This document shows positions 44,643 through 54,940 of a stretch of 64,000 bases of DNA, piece by piece; position 1 is the stretch's first letter; every line of letters starts with the position of its first letter. The position numbers were made by a program, and so were the translations under genes. Source of the DNA: Halosimplex aquaticum (GTDB lineage: Archaea > Halobacteriota > Halobacteria > Halobacteriales > Haloarculaceae); NCBI RefSeq assembly GCF_028747785.1, contig NZ_CP118158.1:4278001-4342000 (forward strand), given 5' to 3'. Below the pieces are notes generated by a model that ran no database searches, was not told where the DNA came from, and worked only from the letters and a program-made list of their open reading frames with translations.

Positions 44643-45989
44643 ATGGAAATCGAAATCGCAACCATCGGCGGCTACGAGGAAGTCGGCCGCCAGATGACGG
44701 CAGTTCGCGCAGGCGACGACGTCGTGGTCTTCGACATGGGCCTCAACCTCTCGAAGGTCCTCATCCACGACAACGTCGAGACCGAACGCATGCACAGCCT
44801 CGACCTGATCGACATGGGCGCGATCCCCGACGACCGCGTCATGTCCGATCTGGAAGGTGACGTGAAGGCCATCGTGCCGACGCACGGCCACCTCGACCAC
44901 ATCGGCGCCATCTCGAAGCTGGCCCACCGCTACGACGCGCCCATCGTCGCGACGCCCTTCACCATCGAGCTTGTCAAACAGCAGATCAAGAGCGAGGAGA
45001 AGTTCGGGGTCCAGAACGACCTCCAGAAGATGGAAGCCGGCGAGACGATGTCGATCGGGGACAAGAACGAACTGGAGTTCGTCAACGTCACTCACTCGAT
45101 CATCGACGCGATCAACCCGGTCCTGCACACGCCCGAGGGCGCCATCGTCTACGGGCTGGACAAGCGCATGGACCACACGCCGGTCATCGGCGACCCCATC
45201 GACATGGAGCGCTTCCGCGAGATCGGTCGCGAGGGCGAGGGCGTCCTCTGTTACATCGAGGACTGTACGAACGCGGGCAAGAAGGGCCGCACGCCCTCCG
45301 AGTCCGTCGCCCGTCGCCACCTCAAGGACGTAATGTACTCCCTGGAGGACTACGACGGCGGTATCGTCGCGACGACGTTCAGTTCACACATCGCGCGGGT
45401 CACCTCGCTCGTCGAGTTCGCGGACGACATCGGCCGCCAGCCCGTCCTTCTCGGCCGCTCGATGGAGAAGTACTCCGGCACCGCCGAGCGCCTCGACTTC
45501 GTCGACTTCCCGGACGACCTGGGGATGTACGGCCACCGCAAGTCCGTCGACCGCACGTTCAAGCGGATCATGAACGAGGGCAAGGAGAACTTCCTGCCCA
45601 TCGTGACGGGCCACCAGGGCGAACCCCGCGCGATGCTCACCCGCATGGGCCGCGGCGAGACTCCCTACGAGATCGACGACGGCGACAAGGTCATCTTCTC
45701 CGCGCGGGTCATCCCGGAGCCGACCAACGAGGGCCAGCGCTACCAGTCCGAGAAGCTGCTCGGCATGCAGGGCGCGCGCATCTACGACGACATCCACGTC
45801 TCGGGCCACCTCAACCGCGAGGGTCACTACGAGATGCTGCAGGCGCTCCAGCCCCAGAACGTCATCCCGGCCCACCAGGACATGTCCGGGTTCTCCGAGT
45901 ACGTCAACCTCTGCGAGAGCGAGGGGTACAAGATGGGTCGCGACCTGCACGTCACGCGCAACGGCAACATGATCCAGCTGGTCGAGTAA
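44643..45989 (+). CDS. rnj: Ribonuclease J (metallo-beta-lactamase/beta-CASP)
   Basis: A 448-residue aRNase J, a 5'-3' exo- and endoribonuclease. Metal-binding motif T-H-G-H-L-D-H (about residues 79-85), then the I-P-T/I-V-A-T-P core, and the beta-CASP motifs F-S-S-H-I-A-R, the P-I-V-T-G-H-Q-G-E segment and the C-terminal S-G-H-L-N-R-E-G-H. No N-terminal KH domains, so it is not the FttA/CPSF-type factor. ATG 44643 is preferred to the GTG nine bases upstream. idsA follows two bases after its stop. Confidence 0.92.
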   Translation: MEIEIATIGGYEEVGRQMTAVRAGDDVVVFDMGLNLSKVLIHDNVETERMHSLDLIDMGAIPDDRVMSDLEGDVKAIVPTHGHLDHIGAISKLAHRYDAPIVATPFTIELVKQQIKSEEKFGVQNDLQKMEAGETMSIGDKNELEFVNVTHSIIDAINPVLHTPEGAIVYGLDKRMDHTPVIGDPIDMERFREIGREGEGVLCYIEDCTNAGKKGRTPSESVARRHLKDVMYSLEDYDGGIVATTFSSHIARVTSLVEFADDIGRQPVLLGRSMEKYSGTAERLDFVDFPDDLGMYGHRKSVDRTFKRIMNEGKENFLPIVTGHQGEPRAMLTRMGRGETPYEIDDGDKVIFSARVIPEPTNEGQRYQSEKLLGMQGARIYDDIHVSGHLNREGHYEMLQALQPQNVIPAHQDMSGFSEYVNLCESEGYKMGRDLHVTRNGNMIQLVE

Positions 45990-45990
45990 C

Positions 45991-47031
45991 ATGAGCGGGC
46001 AGTCCCAGGCGGCCGTCGAGCGGGCCATCGTCGCGCGCAGAGAGCGCGTCAACGAGGCCATCGCGGAGGAACTCCCGATCGAGCACCCCGAACGCCTCTA
46101 CGAGGCGACGCGGTACCTGCTCGACGCGGGCGGTAAGCGACTGCGGCCGACCGTCCTGCTGCTGGTCGCGGAGTCGCTGGCGGACGTCGACCCCGACGCG
46201 GTCGACTACCGGTCGTTCCCGGTCGGCGACGACGCGGTCGACGTGATGAAGGCAGCGGTCAGCGTCGAGGTCATCCAGACGTTCACGCTCATCCACGACG
46301 ACATCATGGACGACGACGACCTCCGTCGCGGCGTCCCGTCGGTCCACCGCGAGTACGACCTCTCGACGGCGATCCTCGCCGGGGACACGCTCTACTCCGA
46401 AGCCTTCCAGCAACTGCTCGAGACGGGCGCCGACCCCGAACACACCAACGCCGCGGCCCTCGAACTCGCGACCACCTGCACGAAGATCTGCGAGGGCCAG
46501 TCGCTCGACATCGACTTCGAGTCCCGCGGCGCCGTTTCCACCGACGAGTACCTCGAGATGGTCGAACTGAAGACCGCCGTGCTGTACGCCGCCAGCGCCG
46601 CAATCGCCGCGATGCTGCTCGGCGCCGACGAGGAGACCGTCGACTCGCTGTACGGCTACGGCCTCGACGTCGGCCGCGCCTTCCAGATCCAGGACGACCT
46701 CCTCGATCTGACCACCCCGAGCGAGAAGCTCGGCAAACAGCGCGGGAGCGACCTCGTCGAGGGCAAGCAGACGCTCATCACGCTCCACGCACGCGAGCAG
46801 GGCGTCGACGTCGACGACCTCGTCGAGACCGACTCCGTCGAGGCCGTCGACGAGGCCGAGATCGAGGCCGCCGTCGAGCGCCTCCGCGAGGTCGGCAGTA
46901 TCGAGTACGCCCGCGAGACCGCCCGGGACCTCATCGCCAGCGGGAAGGACAACCTGCAAGTCCTCCCCGACAACGACTCCCGGGACCGCCTGGAAGACAT
47001 CGCGGACTACCTCATCGAACGCGAGTACTAG
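45991..47031 (+). CDS. idsA: Geranylgeranyl/polyprenyl diphosphate synthase
   Basis: A 346-residue trans-prenyltransferase that builds the C20 chains of archaeal lipids from IPP and DMAPP. First Asp-rich motif D-D-I-M-D-D-D-D-L-R-R-G begins at residue 103, second D-D-L-L-D near residue 236. G-G-K-R-L-R-P (48-54) binds the diphosphate. The gene is two bases after RNase J. Together with mvk and the IPK gene it puts several lipid-precursor steps within 7 kb. Confidence 0.93.
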   Translation: MSGQSQAAVERAIVARRERVNEAIAEELPIEHPERLYEATRYLLDAGGKRLRPTVLLLVAESLADVDPDAVDYRSFPVGDDAVDVMKAAVSVEVIQTFTLIHDDIMDDDDLRRGVPSVHREYDLSTAILAGDTLYSEAFQQLLETGADPEHTNAAALELATTCTKICEGQSLDIDFESRGAVSTDEYLEMVELKTAVLYAASAAIAAMLLGADEETVDSLYGYGLDVGRAFQIQDDLLDLTTPSEKLGKQRGSDLVEGKQTLITLHAREQGVDVDDLVETDSVEAVDEAEIEAAVERLREVGSIEYARETARDLIASGKDNLQVLPDNDSRDRLEDIADYLIEREY

Positions 47032-47091
47032 TCGGCCCGCAGTCCGACGAGCCGGCCATTTTCCCGGTTTTCGTGCGATTTGAGCGGTGTC

Positions 47092-48051
47092 TCAGGCGGC
47101 CGACCGCTCGGTCTCTTCTCGATCACTCTCTCCGCGACCGTCCTGAGCCGCGGAGGCGTCGTTAGTCCCGGAACGGAGGTAGTCGTCGAGCGTGCGGAGC
47201 GACGCGGGATCGCGACCGAAGGCGGTCACGTCGTTGTCGTCGACGGTGTTGTCCAGACGGAGCGACCGGTACTGGTCGGGGCCGAAGGGGACGCCGGGGA
47301 CGAGGCCTGCGAGCGTCAGGCCGACCCGCGCGAGGACCATCGGGACGGGGAGGACGACCGTCGACTTCCCCTCGGCGCGGTAGACCGCGCGAGTCACGTC
47401 GGCGAGCGTCAACACCTCGTGGCCGCCGAGTTCGTAGGTCCGGCCGACGTGGCGGTCGCCGGCCGCGCAGTCGGCGAGCATCGGCGCGAGGTCGCCGACC
47501 CAGATGGGCTGGAACCGGGTCGAACCACCGCCGGGGAGGCCGGTCACGTACGGCGTCGTCAGGAGCTTCGTGAACCCGACGAACTCGCCGCCGTCGCCGA
47601 ACACCACGGACGGGCGGACGATGGTCCAGTCCAGATCGGAGGCGCGGACGACCTCCTCGGCGGCTCCTTTCGCCCGGAGGTACGCGGTCGACCCCCCGGC
47701 GTCGGCGCCGAGTGCACTCATCTGGACGAAGCGGTCGACGCCGCGGTCTTCGGCGGCGGCCACGAGATTCGCGGTGCCGCCGCGGTGGATTCGATCGTGG
47801 GCACCGCTTCCACTGTCCGGTTCGAACAGCGGCGAGAGGGCGACGAGGTTGACGACCACGTCGCGGCCGGCGACCGCCGCCGCGACGGACTCGCGGTCAG
47901 TCACGTCGCCCGCGACCGTTTCGACCGCGTCGGGGAGGGACGCCTCGTCCGGGTGTCGGGCCATCGCGGTCACGTCGTGGCCGCGGTCGGCGAGTGCGCG
48001 GCAGAGTTCTGTCCCGACGAAGCCGGTACCGCCGGCGACGAGCACGTTCAT
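47092..48051 (-). CDS. NDUFA9-like NAD(P)-binding reductase (atypical SDR)
   Basis: A 319-residue atypical short-chain dehydrogenase. Rossmann motif V-A-G-G-T-G-F-V-G-T-E-L-C starts at residue 4. V-N-L-V-A-L-S-P and Y-L-R-A-K-G-A-A-E match the complex I NDUFA9-like group, where the catalytic Tyr-Lys pair is often changed; here Y-x-x-x-K is Y-L-R-A-K. The C-terminal 20 residues are a polar tail. ATG 48051 begins the fold directly. Function is uncertain: possibly quinone- or NAD(P)H-linked, or a structural role. Confidence 0.85.
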   Translation of the reverse strand: MNVLVAGGTGFVGTELCRALADRGHDVTAMARHPDEASLPDAVETVAGDVTDRESVAAAVAGRDVVVNLVALSPLFEPDSGSGAHDRIHRGGTANLVAAAEDRGVDRFVQMSALGADAGGSTAYLRAKGAAEEVVRASDLDWTIVRPSVVFGDGGEFVGFTKLLTTPYVTGLPGGGSTRFQPIWVGDLAPMLADCAAGDRHVGRTYELGGHEVLTLADVTRAVYRAEGKSTVVLPVPMVLARVGLTLAGLVPGVPFGPDQYRSLRLDNTVDDNDVTAFGRDPASLRTLDDYLRSGTNDASAAQDGRGESDREETERSAA

Positions 48052-48179
48052 ACGATCCGATCGGGCGGCGACGGCCTTCACGTCATCCGCTGGCGCCGGC
48101 GACAGGGGCTGTCGCGGACGACGAGCGGTGCGAGAGGAACGGGGAGGGGTCAAAGGGGACGAGGCGCGGCACGCTCCGC

Positions 48180-48962
48180 TCAGAACGGACCGAATCCCTC
48201 GACTTCGGTCGCATCGCGGCGGTAGTCCTCGAACCGGTCGACGGCCCACGCCCGGAGGTCGGGGTCGGTGCCGTCGACGCAGGCCCGGAGGTGGCCGTCC
48301 GCGTCGTAGGCGAGGACGAACGTCCGGTCGTCGGTGACGGTGAGCCCGAATTCGACGGGGTCGTCGGTCTCGTAGAGGGTAAAGGAGGGGACGGCGAGGA
48401 CCGTCTCGAACTTCGCCGGGTTCTTCTCGCGGGCGGCCGCGACGCGGTCGGCGGGGAGGACCAGGTCCGTGCTCGCGCCCTTGCGGACGAGTTCGGCGTG
48501 CGGGCGCTCGAAGATGCGCGAGAGCACCGGCGAGAGCATCCTGACGCGGTCGGTCTCGATCGACCTGACGGCGTCGACGTATCGCGTCACCGGTTCCTGC
48601 GGGTGGTCCGGGTCTGCGGTGACGACGGTCGCGTCGGCGAGCCACGCGGGGTCGGGCGCGCCGTCGCCGTCGGGGAGGTGTTCGTAGAACCCGGCGAGCT
48701 CGTCGATCCGGTCCATCCGGTCGAGGCAGTCGGCGTAGGTCTCGCGGACGAGGCGGCCGCGCGTCGTCAGGTGGTACGCGCCGTCGCGCTTCTCGGCCCA
48801 CCCGCGCTCGGCGAACTGCGCGAGGTTGCGCTGGGCGCTCCTGCCGGAGACGCCGAGCGCGTCGGCCACGTCTCGGGGCGCCCCCGGCTCCTCGGCGAGG
48901 AAATCGAGGAGGGCGAGCCGGTCGGGCGAGCCCGCGAGGAAGGCGACGACCTCCCGTGCCAT
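48180..48962 (-). CDS. Winged-helix transcription regulator (COG4742/DUF1724-like)
   Basis: A 260-residue regulator. N-terminal winged helix (about residues 1-75: F-L-A-G-S-P-D-R-L-A-L-L-D-F-L; G-V-S-G-R-S-A-Q-R-N-L). The C-terminal domain has V-R-M-L-S-P-V-L-S-R-I-F-E-R and L-V-R-K-G-A-S-T-D-L-V-L-P, as in the archaeal DUF1724-type group. I choose ATG 48962, because the domain begins there; an upstream ATG would add 28 residues that read across the gap to gltX. It is divergent from gltX. Confidence 0.8.
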   Translation of the reverse strand: MAREVVAFLAGSPDRLALLDFLAEEPGAPRDVADALGVSGRSAQRNLAQFAERGWAEKRDGAYHLTTRGRLVRETYADCLDRMDRIDELAGFYEHLPDGDGAPDPAWLADATVVTADPDHPQEPVTRYVDAVRSIETDRVRMLSPVLSRIFERPHAELVRKGASTDLVLPADRVAAAREKNPAKFETVLAVPSFTLYETDDPVEFGLTVTDDRTFVLAYDADGHLRACVDGTDPDLRAWAVDRFEDYRRDATEVEGFGPF

Positions 48963-49069
48963 GCCCGGGAGTCCGACTGGGAGGCTGAAAACTGTACCGT
49001 CCGGCGTGGCTCCCCGTAGCCGGCGCCAACCCAACGGGATTTTCACCCCCGGAATCGAACGGCTCGGTA

Positions 49070-50803
49070 ATGGACGACGACGTACGCGAGCAGGCCGAGG
49101 AGGCCGCCGAGGTGAACGCGCTGTTCAACGCGCTGAAACACGACAGCGACGCCCAGGTCGGGGCCATCATGGGCCCGCTGATGGGCGAGAACCCGGAGTT
49201 CCGCGAGTACGGCGACCAGATCGCGGGCGTCATCGCGCCCGTCGTCGAGCGGGTCAACGGGATGGACGCCGCCGAGAAGCGCGAGCGCCTGGCCGAACTC
49301 GCCCCGGAGAGGGTCGAGGAACTCGACGCCGAGGACGAAGAAGACGACCAGATCCTGTCGGACCTGCCGAACGCCGAGGAGTACGACGAGGTGCGGATGC
49401 GGCTGGCGCCCAACCCGAACGGGCCATGGCACCTCGGGAGCGCGCGGATGCCGGCGGTCATCGGGACCTACAAGGAGATGTACGACGGGTGGATGCTCTG
49501 CCGGTTCGACGACACCGACCCCGAGACCAAGCGACCGGATCTCGACGCCTACGACGAGATCCTCGACGCCATCGACTACCTCGGGTTCGAGCCCGACGAG
49601 GTCATCAAGGCGAGCGATCGACTGGACGTCTACTACGACCACGCACGCGAACTGATCGACCTCGGCGGGGCCTACACCTGCTCGTGCACTGGGGAATCCT
49701 TCTCCGAACTGAAGAACTCCGGCGAGCCGTGTCCGCACCGCGAGAAGGACGTCGAGACGGTCCGCGAGGAGTTCGAGGCGATGGTCGACGGCGAGTACGA
49801 CAGCGGCGAGATGGTCCTGCGCGTCAAGACCGACATCGAGCACAAGAACCCGGCGCTGCGGGACTTCGTGGCGTTCCGGATGATCGACACGCCCCATCCC
49901 CGAGAGGAGGCCGCCGAGTACCGCTGCTGGCCGATGCTGGACTTCCAGAGCGGGATCGACGACCATCTGACGGGCATCACGCACATCATCCGCGGCATCG
50001 ACCTGCAGGACTCGGCGAAACGGCAGGCGTTCGTCTACGACTACTTCGGCTGGGAGTACCCCGAGGTCGTCCACTGGGGGCACGTCCAGATCGACGCCTA
50101 CGACGTGCCGATGAGCACGTCGACCATCATCGAGAAGATCGAGGCCGGCGAGCTGACGGGCTGGGACGACCCCCGTGCGCCTACCATCGCGAGCCTGCGA
50201 CGGCGGGGCATCCGCGGCGAGGCCATCGTCGACGCGATGGCCGAACTCGGTACCTCGTCGTCGAACGTCGACCTCGCGATGTCGTCGATCTATTCTAACA
50301 ACCGCGATCTCGTCGACGAGGAGACCGACCGCGCCTTCTTCGTCCGCGAGGAGGGGCCCGGGACGGAGGGCGCCGTCGCGATGCCGATATCGGGCGGTCC
50401 CGACGCGGGTGAACCGCTCGTTCACCCCAACCACGAGGACCGCGGTCGACGGCACGTGCCCGTCGGCGACGAGGTGGTGCTGGAAGCTGGCGACGTACCC
50501 GAGGAAGGCGAGCGCGTCTGGCTCAAGGGGTACGGCTGCGTCCGGGCCGAGGACGGCGGCCTCGTCGCGACCGGCGACGACCTCGACGTGGTTCGCGAGG
50601 GCGACGTGTCGGTCGTCCACTGGGCGCCGGCCGAGGGTCCGCGCCTGCGTCTGCGGACGATGGACGGCGACGTGACCGGGATCGCCGAACCCGGCGTCGT
50701 CGACTACGACGAGGACACGCTAGTCCAGTTCGAGCGCGTCGGCTTCGCTCGCCTGGACGACCTGGGTTCGGACCCGGCGGTCGCGTACTACGCCCACCCG
50801 TAA
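49070..50803 (+). CDS. gltX: Glutamyl-tRNA synthetase (archaeal, non-discriminating type)
   Basis: A 577-residue class I synthetase. A 100-residue archaeal N-terminal domain precedes the catalytic fold. The HIGH-type motif is N-P-N-G-P-W-H-L-G-S (HLGS at residues 121-124) and the KMSKS-type motif is P-M-S-T-S-T, where the last lysine is replaced by Thr. The C-terminal half is the beta-barrel anticodon-binding domain of the GlnRS-like archaeal group (H-P-N-H-E-D-R-G). Length is normal. It probably charges both tRNA-Glu and tRNA-Gln, as usual in archaea with GatDE. Confidence 0.95.
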   Translation: MDDDVREQAEEAAEVNALFNALKHDSDAQVGAIMGPLMGENPEFREYGDQIAGVIAPVVERVNGMDAAEKRERLAELAPERVEELDAEDEEDDQILSDLPNAEEYDEVRMRLAPNPNGPWHLGSARMPAVIGTYKEMYDGWMLCRFDDTDPETKRPDLDAYDEILDAIDYLGFEPDEVIKASDRLDVYYDHARELIDLGGAYTCSCTGESFSELKNSGEPCPHREKDVETVREEFEAMVDGEYDSGEMVLRVKTDIEHKNPALRDFVAFRMIDTPHPREEAAEYRCWPMLDFQSGIDDHLTGITHIIRGIDLQDSAKRQAFVYDYFGWEYPEVVHWGHVQIDAYDVPMSTSTIIEKIEAGELTGWDDPRAPTIASLRRRGIRGEAIVDAMAELGTSSSNVDLAMSSIYSNNRDLVDEETDRAFFVREEGPGTEGAVAMPISGGPDAGEPLVHPNHEDRGRRHVPVGDEVVLEAGDVPEEGERVWLKGYGCVRAEDGGLVATGDDLDVVREGDVSVVHWAPAEGPRLRLRTMDGDVTGIAEPGVVDYDEDTLVQFERVGFARLDDLGSDPAVAYYAHP

Positions 50804-50971
50804 CCGGAGGGACGGACACCGAGCAGTCGGCGGCCGAGGAGGTGTCGATTCACAGATCCTTTTTCAGTCCTCCCACCGTAGCGGAACGTACCGATATGAA
50901 ACAGTTCCTGCATGATGTGTCATGCTGACTCGCTTTCCCAGCGGCCGATATAGTTCACGGACGTTGTCTAT

Positions 50972-51625
50972 ATGAGCGTCATCGCCGAGATAAGCATCCC
51001 CGCGACGGAGTTCGAGCTGGGGCGTATCATGGACGTCTCCCGGTCCGGGACGGTCGAACTGGAGTCGCTCGTCCCGACCGGGGAGCGAGCGGTCCCGTTC
51101 TTCTGGGTCTACGAGGCGGACTTCGAGGCCTTCGAGGCGACCGTCGCCCGCGACCCGTCGGTCAGCAAGCTCGTCCAGATCGACACCTACGACGACCGCG
51201 TCCTCTACACGTTCGAGTGGTCGGTCGAGAACGACGCCGTCTTCCGCTCCGTCCGGGAGGTCAACGCCTACATCCTGAACGCGACCGGCACCGGCGACTC
51301 CTGGCGCTTCGAGCTGCGCTTCCCCTCGCACGAGGCCATGTCGACGTTCCGCGAGCGCTGTCGCGCCGACGGGGTCGGGTTCGAGGTCATCCGCGTCTAC
51401 AACCCGAACGACCCGGACGTCGGGCCGTGGTTCGGGCTGACGGAGCGACAGCGCGAGGCCATCGTCCTCGCCGTCGAGAAGGGCTACTACGACATCCCGC
51501 GGAACTGCACGACCGTCGAACTGGCGGATTGCCTGGGCATCTCCGACCAGGCGGTCACCGAGCGGCTCCGCCGGGCGATCGTCCGCCTCACCACCAACAC
51601 TATCCTCACGTCGGCGGGCGACTGA
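50972..51625 (+). CDS. Bat-type HTH_10 transcription regulator
   Basis: A 217-residue protein of the bacterio-opsin activator group. An N-terminal GAF-like/BAT sensor domain (about residues 1-150) opens with E-I-S-I-P-A-T-E-F-E-L-G. The HTH_10 DNA-binding end is clear: L-T-E-R-Q-R-E-A-I-V-L-A-V-E-K-G-Y-Y-D-I-P-R, then L-A-D-C-L-G-I-S-D-Q-A-V-T-E-R-L-R-R-A (about 160-205). A GATATAG-type box lies about 25 bases before ATG 50972. It stands alone, before the electron-transfer cluster, and could regulate it. Confidence 0.88.
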   Translation: MSVIAEISIPATEFELGRIMDVSRSGTVELESLVPTGERAVPFFWVYEADFEAFEATVARDPSVSKLVQIDTYDDRVLYTFEWSVENDAVFRSVREVNAYILNATGTGDSWRFELRFPSHEAMSTFRERCRADGVGFEVIRVYNPNDPDVGPWFGLTERQREAIVLAVEKGYYDIPRNCTTVELADCLGISDQAVTERLRRAIVRLTTNTILTSAGD

Positions 51626-51832
51626 GACCCGACGAGCGGAAGCTGGCCGCTGCCAGGGGTCGCTCGCCGCCTGTCCTCGGCGGCTGCTCGTCGCCGTGAT
51701 CGCCGCCTGCCGATCGGCGGCCGCCCACGACCCCGGCCAGGGAACGTCCGCCGACCGCTCCGGCGGCCTTTCGGCTGATTCGGCCGTTCGCGGCGGCGAT
51801 CCGCTGCGATACGGCGGTTCGGGTGGGGTAAC

Positions 51833-51840
51833 CTTTACGT
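51833..51840 (+). promoter_or_regulatory. TATA-like box of the zinc ferredoxin gene
   Basis: CTTTACGT about 30 bases before ATG 51867, the expected place for a leaderless mRNA. The 241-base gap before it shows no supported gene. Confidence 0.45.
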
Positions 51841-51857
51841 GTAGCGCACCGGTCTGA

Positions 51858-52196
<339 letters not shown>

Positions 52197-52368
52197 CCCC
52201 GTCGGACCCGTCGGTGGCCGTCCTGTAGGTTTCTGAACACTCTCCCCGTCGAGCGCCAGCTTCGCCTCGATCGCCCGTCACGAAGGCGAGATTCGTCCCG
52301 GCCCGAGCTTTCGATGGACGAAAAACTTACCCATTGTCCGTTCGGTTACCAATGTGTGTGATAACACT

Positions 52369-53265
52369 ATGCACAGTGTCGTACTGACGAAAGGCGTCCC
52401 CGACTTCAGGGAGGGTCAGGTCTCATTCGACGAAGACGGCCACCTGGAGCGCGGGAAGACGCCGACGGTGATGAACCCCAACGACAAACACGCGCTCAGG
52501 GCGGCGCTGCAGACGAAGGTCCGCAACGGGGGGACGGTATCGCTGATGAGCATGGGCCCACCGGGCTACATGGAAGTGCTCCAGGAGGGAATGCGGGACG
52601 TCTACGCCGACGATCTGTATCTCCTCTCGGACCGCGAGATGGGCGCGGCGGACACGTGGGCGACCGCGATGACCGCCGCGACCGGCATCCAGAAGCTCGA
52701 CGAGCCGCCGGACCTGGTGTTCGCGGGCTTCAAGACCGCCGACGGGGAGACCGGCCACACCGGCCCCCAGACCGACTGGTGTCTCGACATGCCGCTGGTC
52801 ACCCACGTCATCTCCCTCGACATCGACGAGGACGAGGGGACCTTGCGGGCGAAACGCCTCGTCGAGGGCGACGTCGAGGAGATCGAGACGGTCGAGGCGT
52901 CGCTGCCGGCGTTCGTCGTCGCCGACCCGGAGTTCGAGCCGACCTACCGGAAGGCCGAGCACCGGCTGAGACACAAGGACCTGCGCGAGCAGACCCGGGA
53001 GCGGGCCGAGGAGTTCGGCGAGTACATCGACGACGACACCGACCTCGACGTCGCCGACTACGACCGCTTCACGATGTGGGACCACGCGGCGCTCAACCTC
53101 GACCCCGACTACATCGGCCTCGACGGCTCGCCGACCATCGTCGCCGGCGTCGACCCCATCCCCAAGGCCCCGTCCGAGCGGGAGGCCACGGTGGTCGACC
53201 CGAGCGACGACGCGGGCATGGAGCAGGTCGTCGAGGAACTCGCGCCGTACGCGGAGGGTGACTGA
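52369..53265 (+). CDS. etfB: Electron transfer flavoprotein subunit beta
   Basis: A 298-residue EtfB/FixA, longer than usual (about 250-260) by a C-terminal acidic part. Seen: V-V-L-T-K-G-V-P-D near the start, N-P-N-D-K-H-A-L-R-A-A-L, and V-S-L-M-S-M-G-P-P and V-F-A-G-F-K-T-A-D of the AMP/FAD-binding fold. It starts at ATG 52369, with a TATA-like CTTACCCA some 36 bases upstream; a GTG 15 bases earlier is possible. etfA follows after two bases. Confidence 0.9.
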   Translation: MHSVVLTKGVPDFREGQVSFDEDGHLERGKTPTVMNPNDKHALRAALQTKVRNGGTVSLMSMGPPGYMEVLQEGMRDVYADDLYLLSDREMGAADTWATAMTAATGIQKLDEPPDLVFAGFKTADGETGHTGPQTDWCLDMPLVTHVISLDIDEDEGTLRAKRLVEGDVEEIETVEASLPAFVVADPEFEPTYRKAEHRLRHKDLREQTRERAEEFGEYIDDDTDLDVADYDRFTMWDHAALNLDPDYIGLDGSPTIVAGVDPIPKAPSEREATVVDPSDDAGMEQVVEELAPYAEGD

Positions 53266-53267
53266 CG

Positions 53268-54938
53268 ATGCCGGAGATCGATCCCACCGAACACGAGATC
53301 GCCGAACTCGGTCCGAAGATCAAAGACGTCGACGACGCCGACGAGTTGCGGGAGATGCTGGAACTGGAGGAGGGAGGCGAGGACCGTGTCCCCGTCAAGA
53401 CCCTCATCGAGGACCGCATCGAGAAGGTCGAGGGCGACGAGGGGGAGGTCGACCCCGAGTCGATCGATCTGGACGAGTTGACCGTCGCGGACATCGCCAA
53501 CCTCGTCCGCGACATCGACGACGTGGCCGTCCTCGAAGACATGCTCGAACGCGAGGAGGCGGGCCAGGACCGCAAGACCGCGAAGGGGCAGATCGAGGAC
53601 CGCATCGAGTCCATCGAGGGAAGCGACGACGAGGAGGGCGAGGAACTGGAGTACGTCCCGCCCGAGGAGAAACACCCCGACCTCGACCACCCCACGAACG
53701 AAAAGCAGTGGGTGGAGAGCATCGACGACGGCACCTACCGGGACATGTGGGTCTACTGCGAGACCCAGCACGGCGAACTCATCGACGTCTCGAAGGAGAT
53801 GCTCGGGAAGGCCCGACGGCTGATGGACGAGTACAACGACCACTACGGCGGCGACGAAGACGGGAATCCCGAGGAGGTCGTCGCCGTCCTCATCGGCGAC
53901 GGGGTGAGTGACCTCACCGACCAGGTGATCGAGTACGGCGCCGACCGCGTGGTGTATCACGAGGACGACCGGCTGGCCCGGTTCAGGCACAAACCCTACA
54001 CGGAGATATTCTGCTCGATGGCCCGCGCCGGCGGGCAGGTGGCCGACGACGACCACGCCGAGGTCGACTGGAAGGACTACGACGAACCCAGGTACACGGT
54101 CTTTCCGGCGACGAACAACGGGCGGGACCTCTCCGCGCTGGTGCAGGGCGAACTCGACTCCGGGCTGGCTTCGGACTGCTCGGGGCTGTACATCGAGGAC
54201 GCGATGATCTCCAACCCCGCGAAGACGGGGAAACCCGGCGACAGCAAGGAGTTCGACCGCATCCTGCACATGAAGCGGCCGGACTTCTCCGGGTTCGAGT
54301 ACTCGACGATCCTCTGTATCGACAAGCCGTTCCGCGACTTCCACCCGCAGGGCGCGTCCGTGATCCCGGGCAGTTTCGAGATCCCGGAGGCCGACCCGGA
54401 GCGCGAGGGCGAAGTTGTCGAGTTCGACGCGGATCCGGCCGACGAGTGGTTCCAGGTCGAGGTGACCGACTTCGACACGCTCGACAGCGGCGTCGACCTG
54501 ACCGGCCACGACGTGATCGTCGCCATGGGTCGGGGCATCGGCGATTCGCCCACCGAGGGGATCGAACTCGGCCTCGACCTCGTCGAGGCGTTCGACGACG
54601 CCGCGTTCGGCCTCTCGCGCGGGGTGATCACCTCCTCGTACAACTTCGAGGGCCACGTCGAGCAGTACGTCGGCGAGGACCGCCAGATCGGTGAGTCCGG
54701 TCAGGTGGTCGAGCCCGACGTGTACGTCGCCGCGGGCATCTCCGGGGCGATCCAGCACAAGGTCGGGATGGACGAGTCGGACACGATCGTCGCGATCAAC
54801 ACCGACCCCGACGCGGACATCCGCGGCTTCTCCGACTACTTCGTCGAGGGCGACCTCTTCGAGGTGCTCCCCCGATTGACCGAGGCGGTCGAGTCGGGCG
54901 AACTGGCGGCGGCACTCGCGGAGGCGAGCGACGACTGA
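53268..54938 (+). CDS. etfA: Electron transfer flavoprotein subunit alpha with duplicated N-terminal extension
   Basis: A 556-residue EtfA; the usual length is about 320. The first 130 residues are an acidic extension made of two copies of a helical unit of about 45 residues: I-K-D-V-D-D-A-D-E-L-R-E-M-L-E-L-E-E and V-R-D-I-D-D-V-A-V-L-E-D-M-L-E-R-E-E, each ending I-E-D-R-I-E. Then the EtfA alpha/beta fold (W-V-Y-C-E-T-Q-H-G-E-L), and the C-terminal FAD domain (G-R-G-I-G near 430; G-A-I-Q-H-K-V-G-M; I-N-T-D-P-D-A-D-I). It would pass electrons to the FixC-like protein encoded two bases downstream. Confidence 0.92.
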   Translation: MPEIDPTEHEIAELGPKIKDVDDADELREMLELEEGGEDRVPVKTLIEDRIEKVEGDEGEVDPESIDLDELTVADIANLVRDIDDVAVLEDMLEREEAGQDRKTAKGQIEDRIESIEGSDDEEGEELEYVPPEEKHPDLDHPTNEKQWVESIDDGTYRDMWVYCETQHGELIDVSKEMLGKARRLMDEYNDHYGGDEDGNPEEVVAVLIGDGVSDLTDQVIEYGADRVVYHEDDRLARFRHKPYTEIFCSMARAGGQVADDDHAEVDWKDYDEPRYTVFPATNNGRDLSALVQGELDSGLASDCSGLYIEDAMISNPAKTGKPGDSKEFDRILHMKRPDFSGFEYSTILCIDKPFRDFHPQGASVIPGSFEIPEADPEREGEVVEFDADPADEWFQVEVTDFDTLDSGVDLTGHDVIVAMGRGIGDSPTEGIELGLDLVEAFDDAAFGLSRGVITSSYNFEGHVEQYVGEDRQIGESGQVVEPDVYVAAGISGAIQHKVGMDESDTIVAINTDPDADIRGFSDYFVEGDLFEVLPRLTEAVESGELAAALAEASDD

Positions 54939-54940
54939 CC

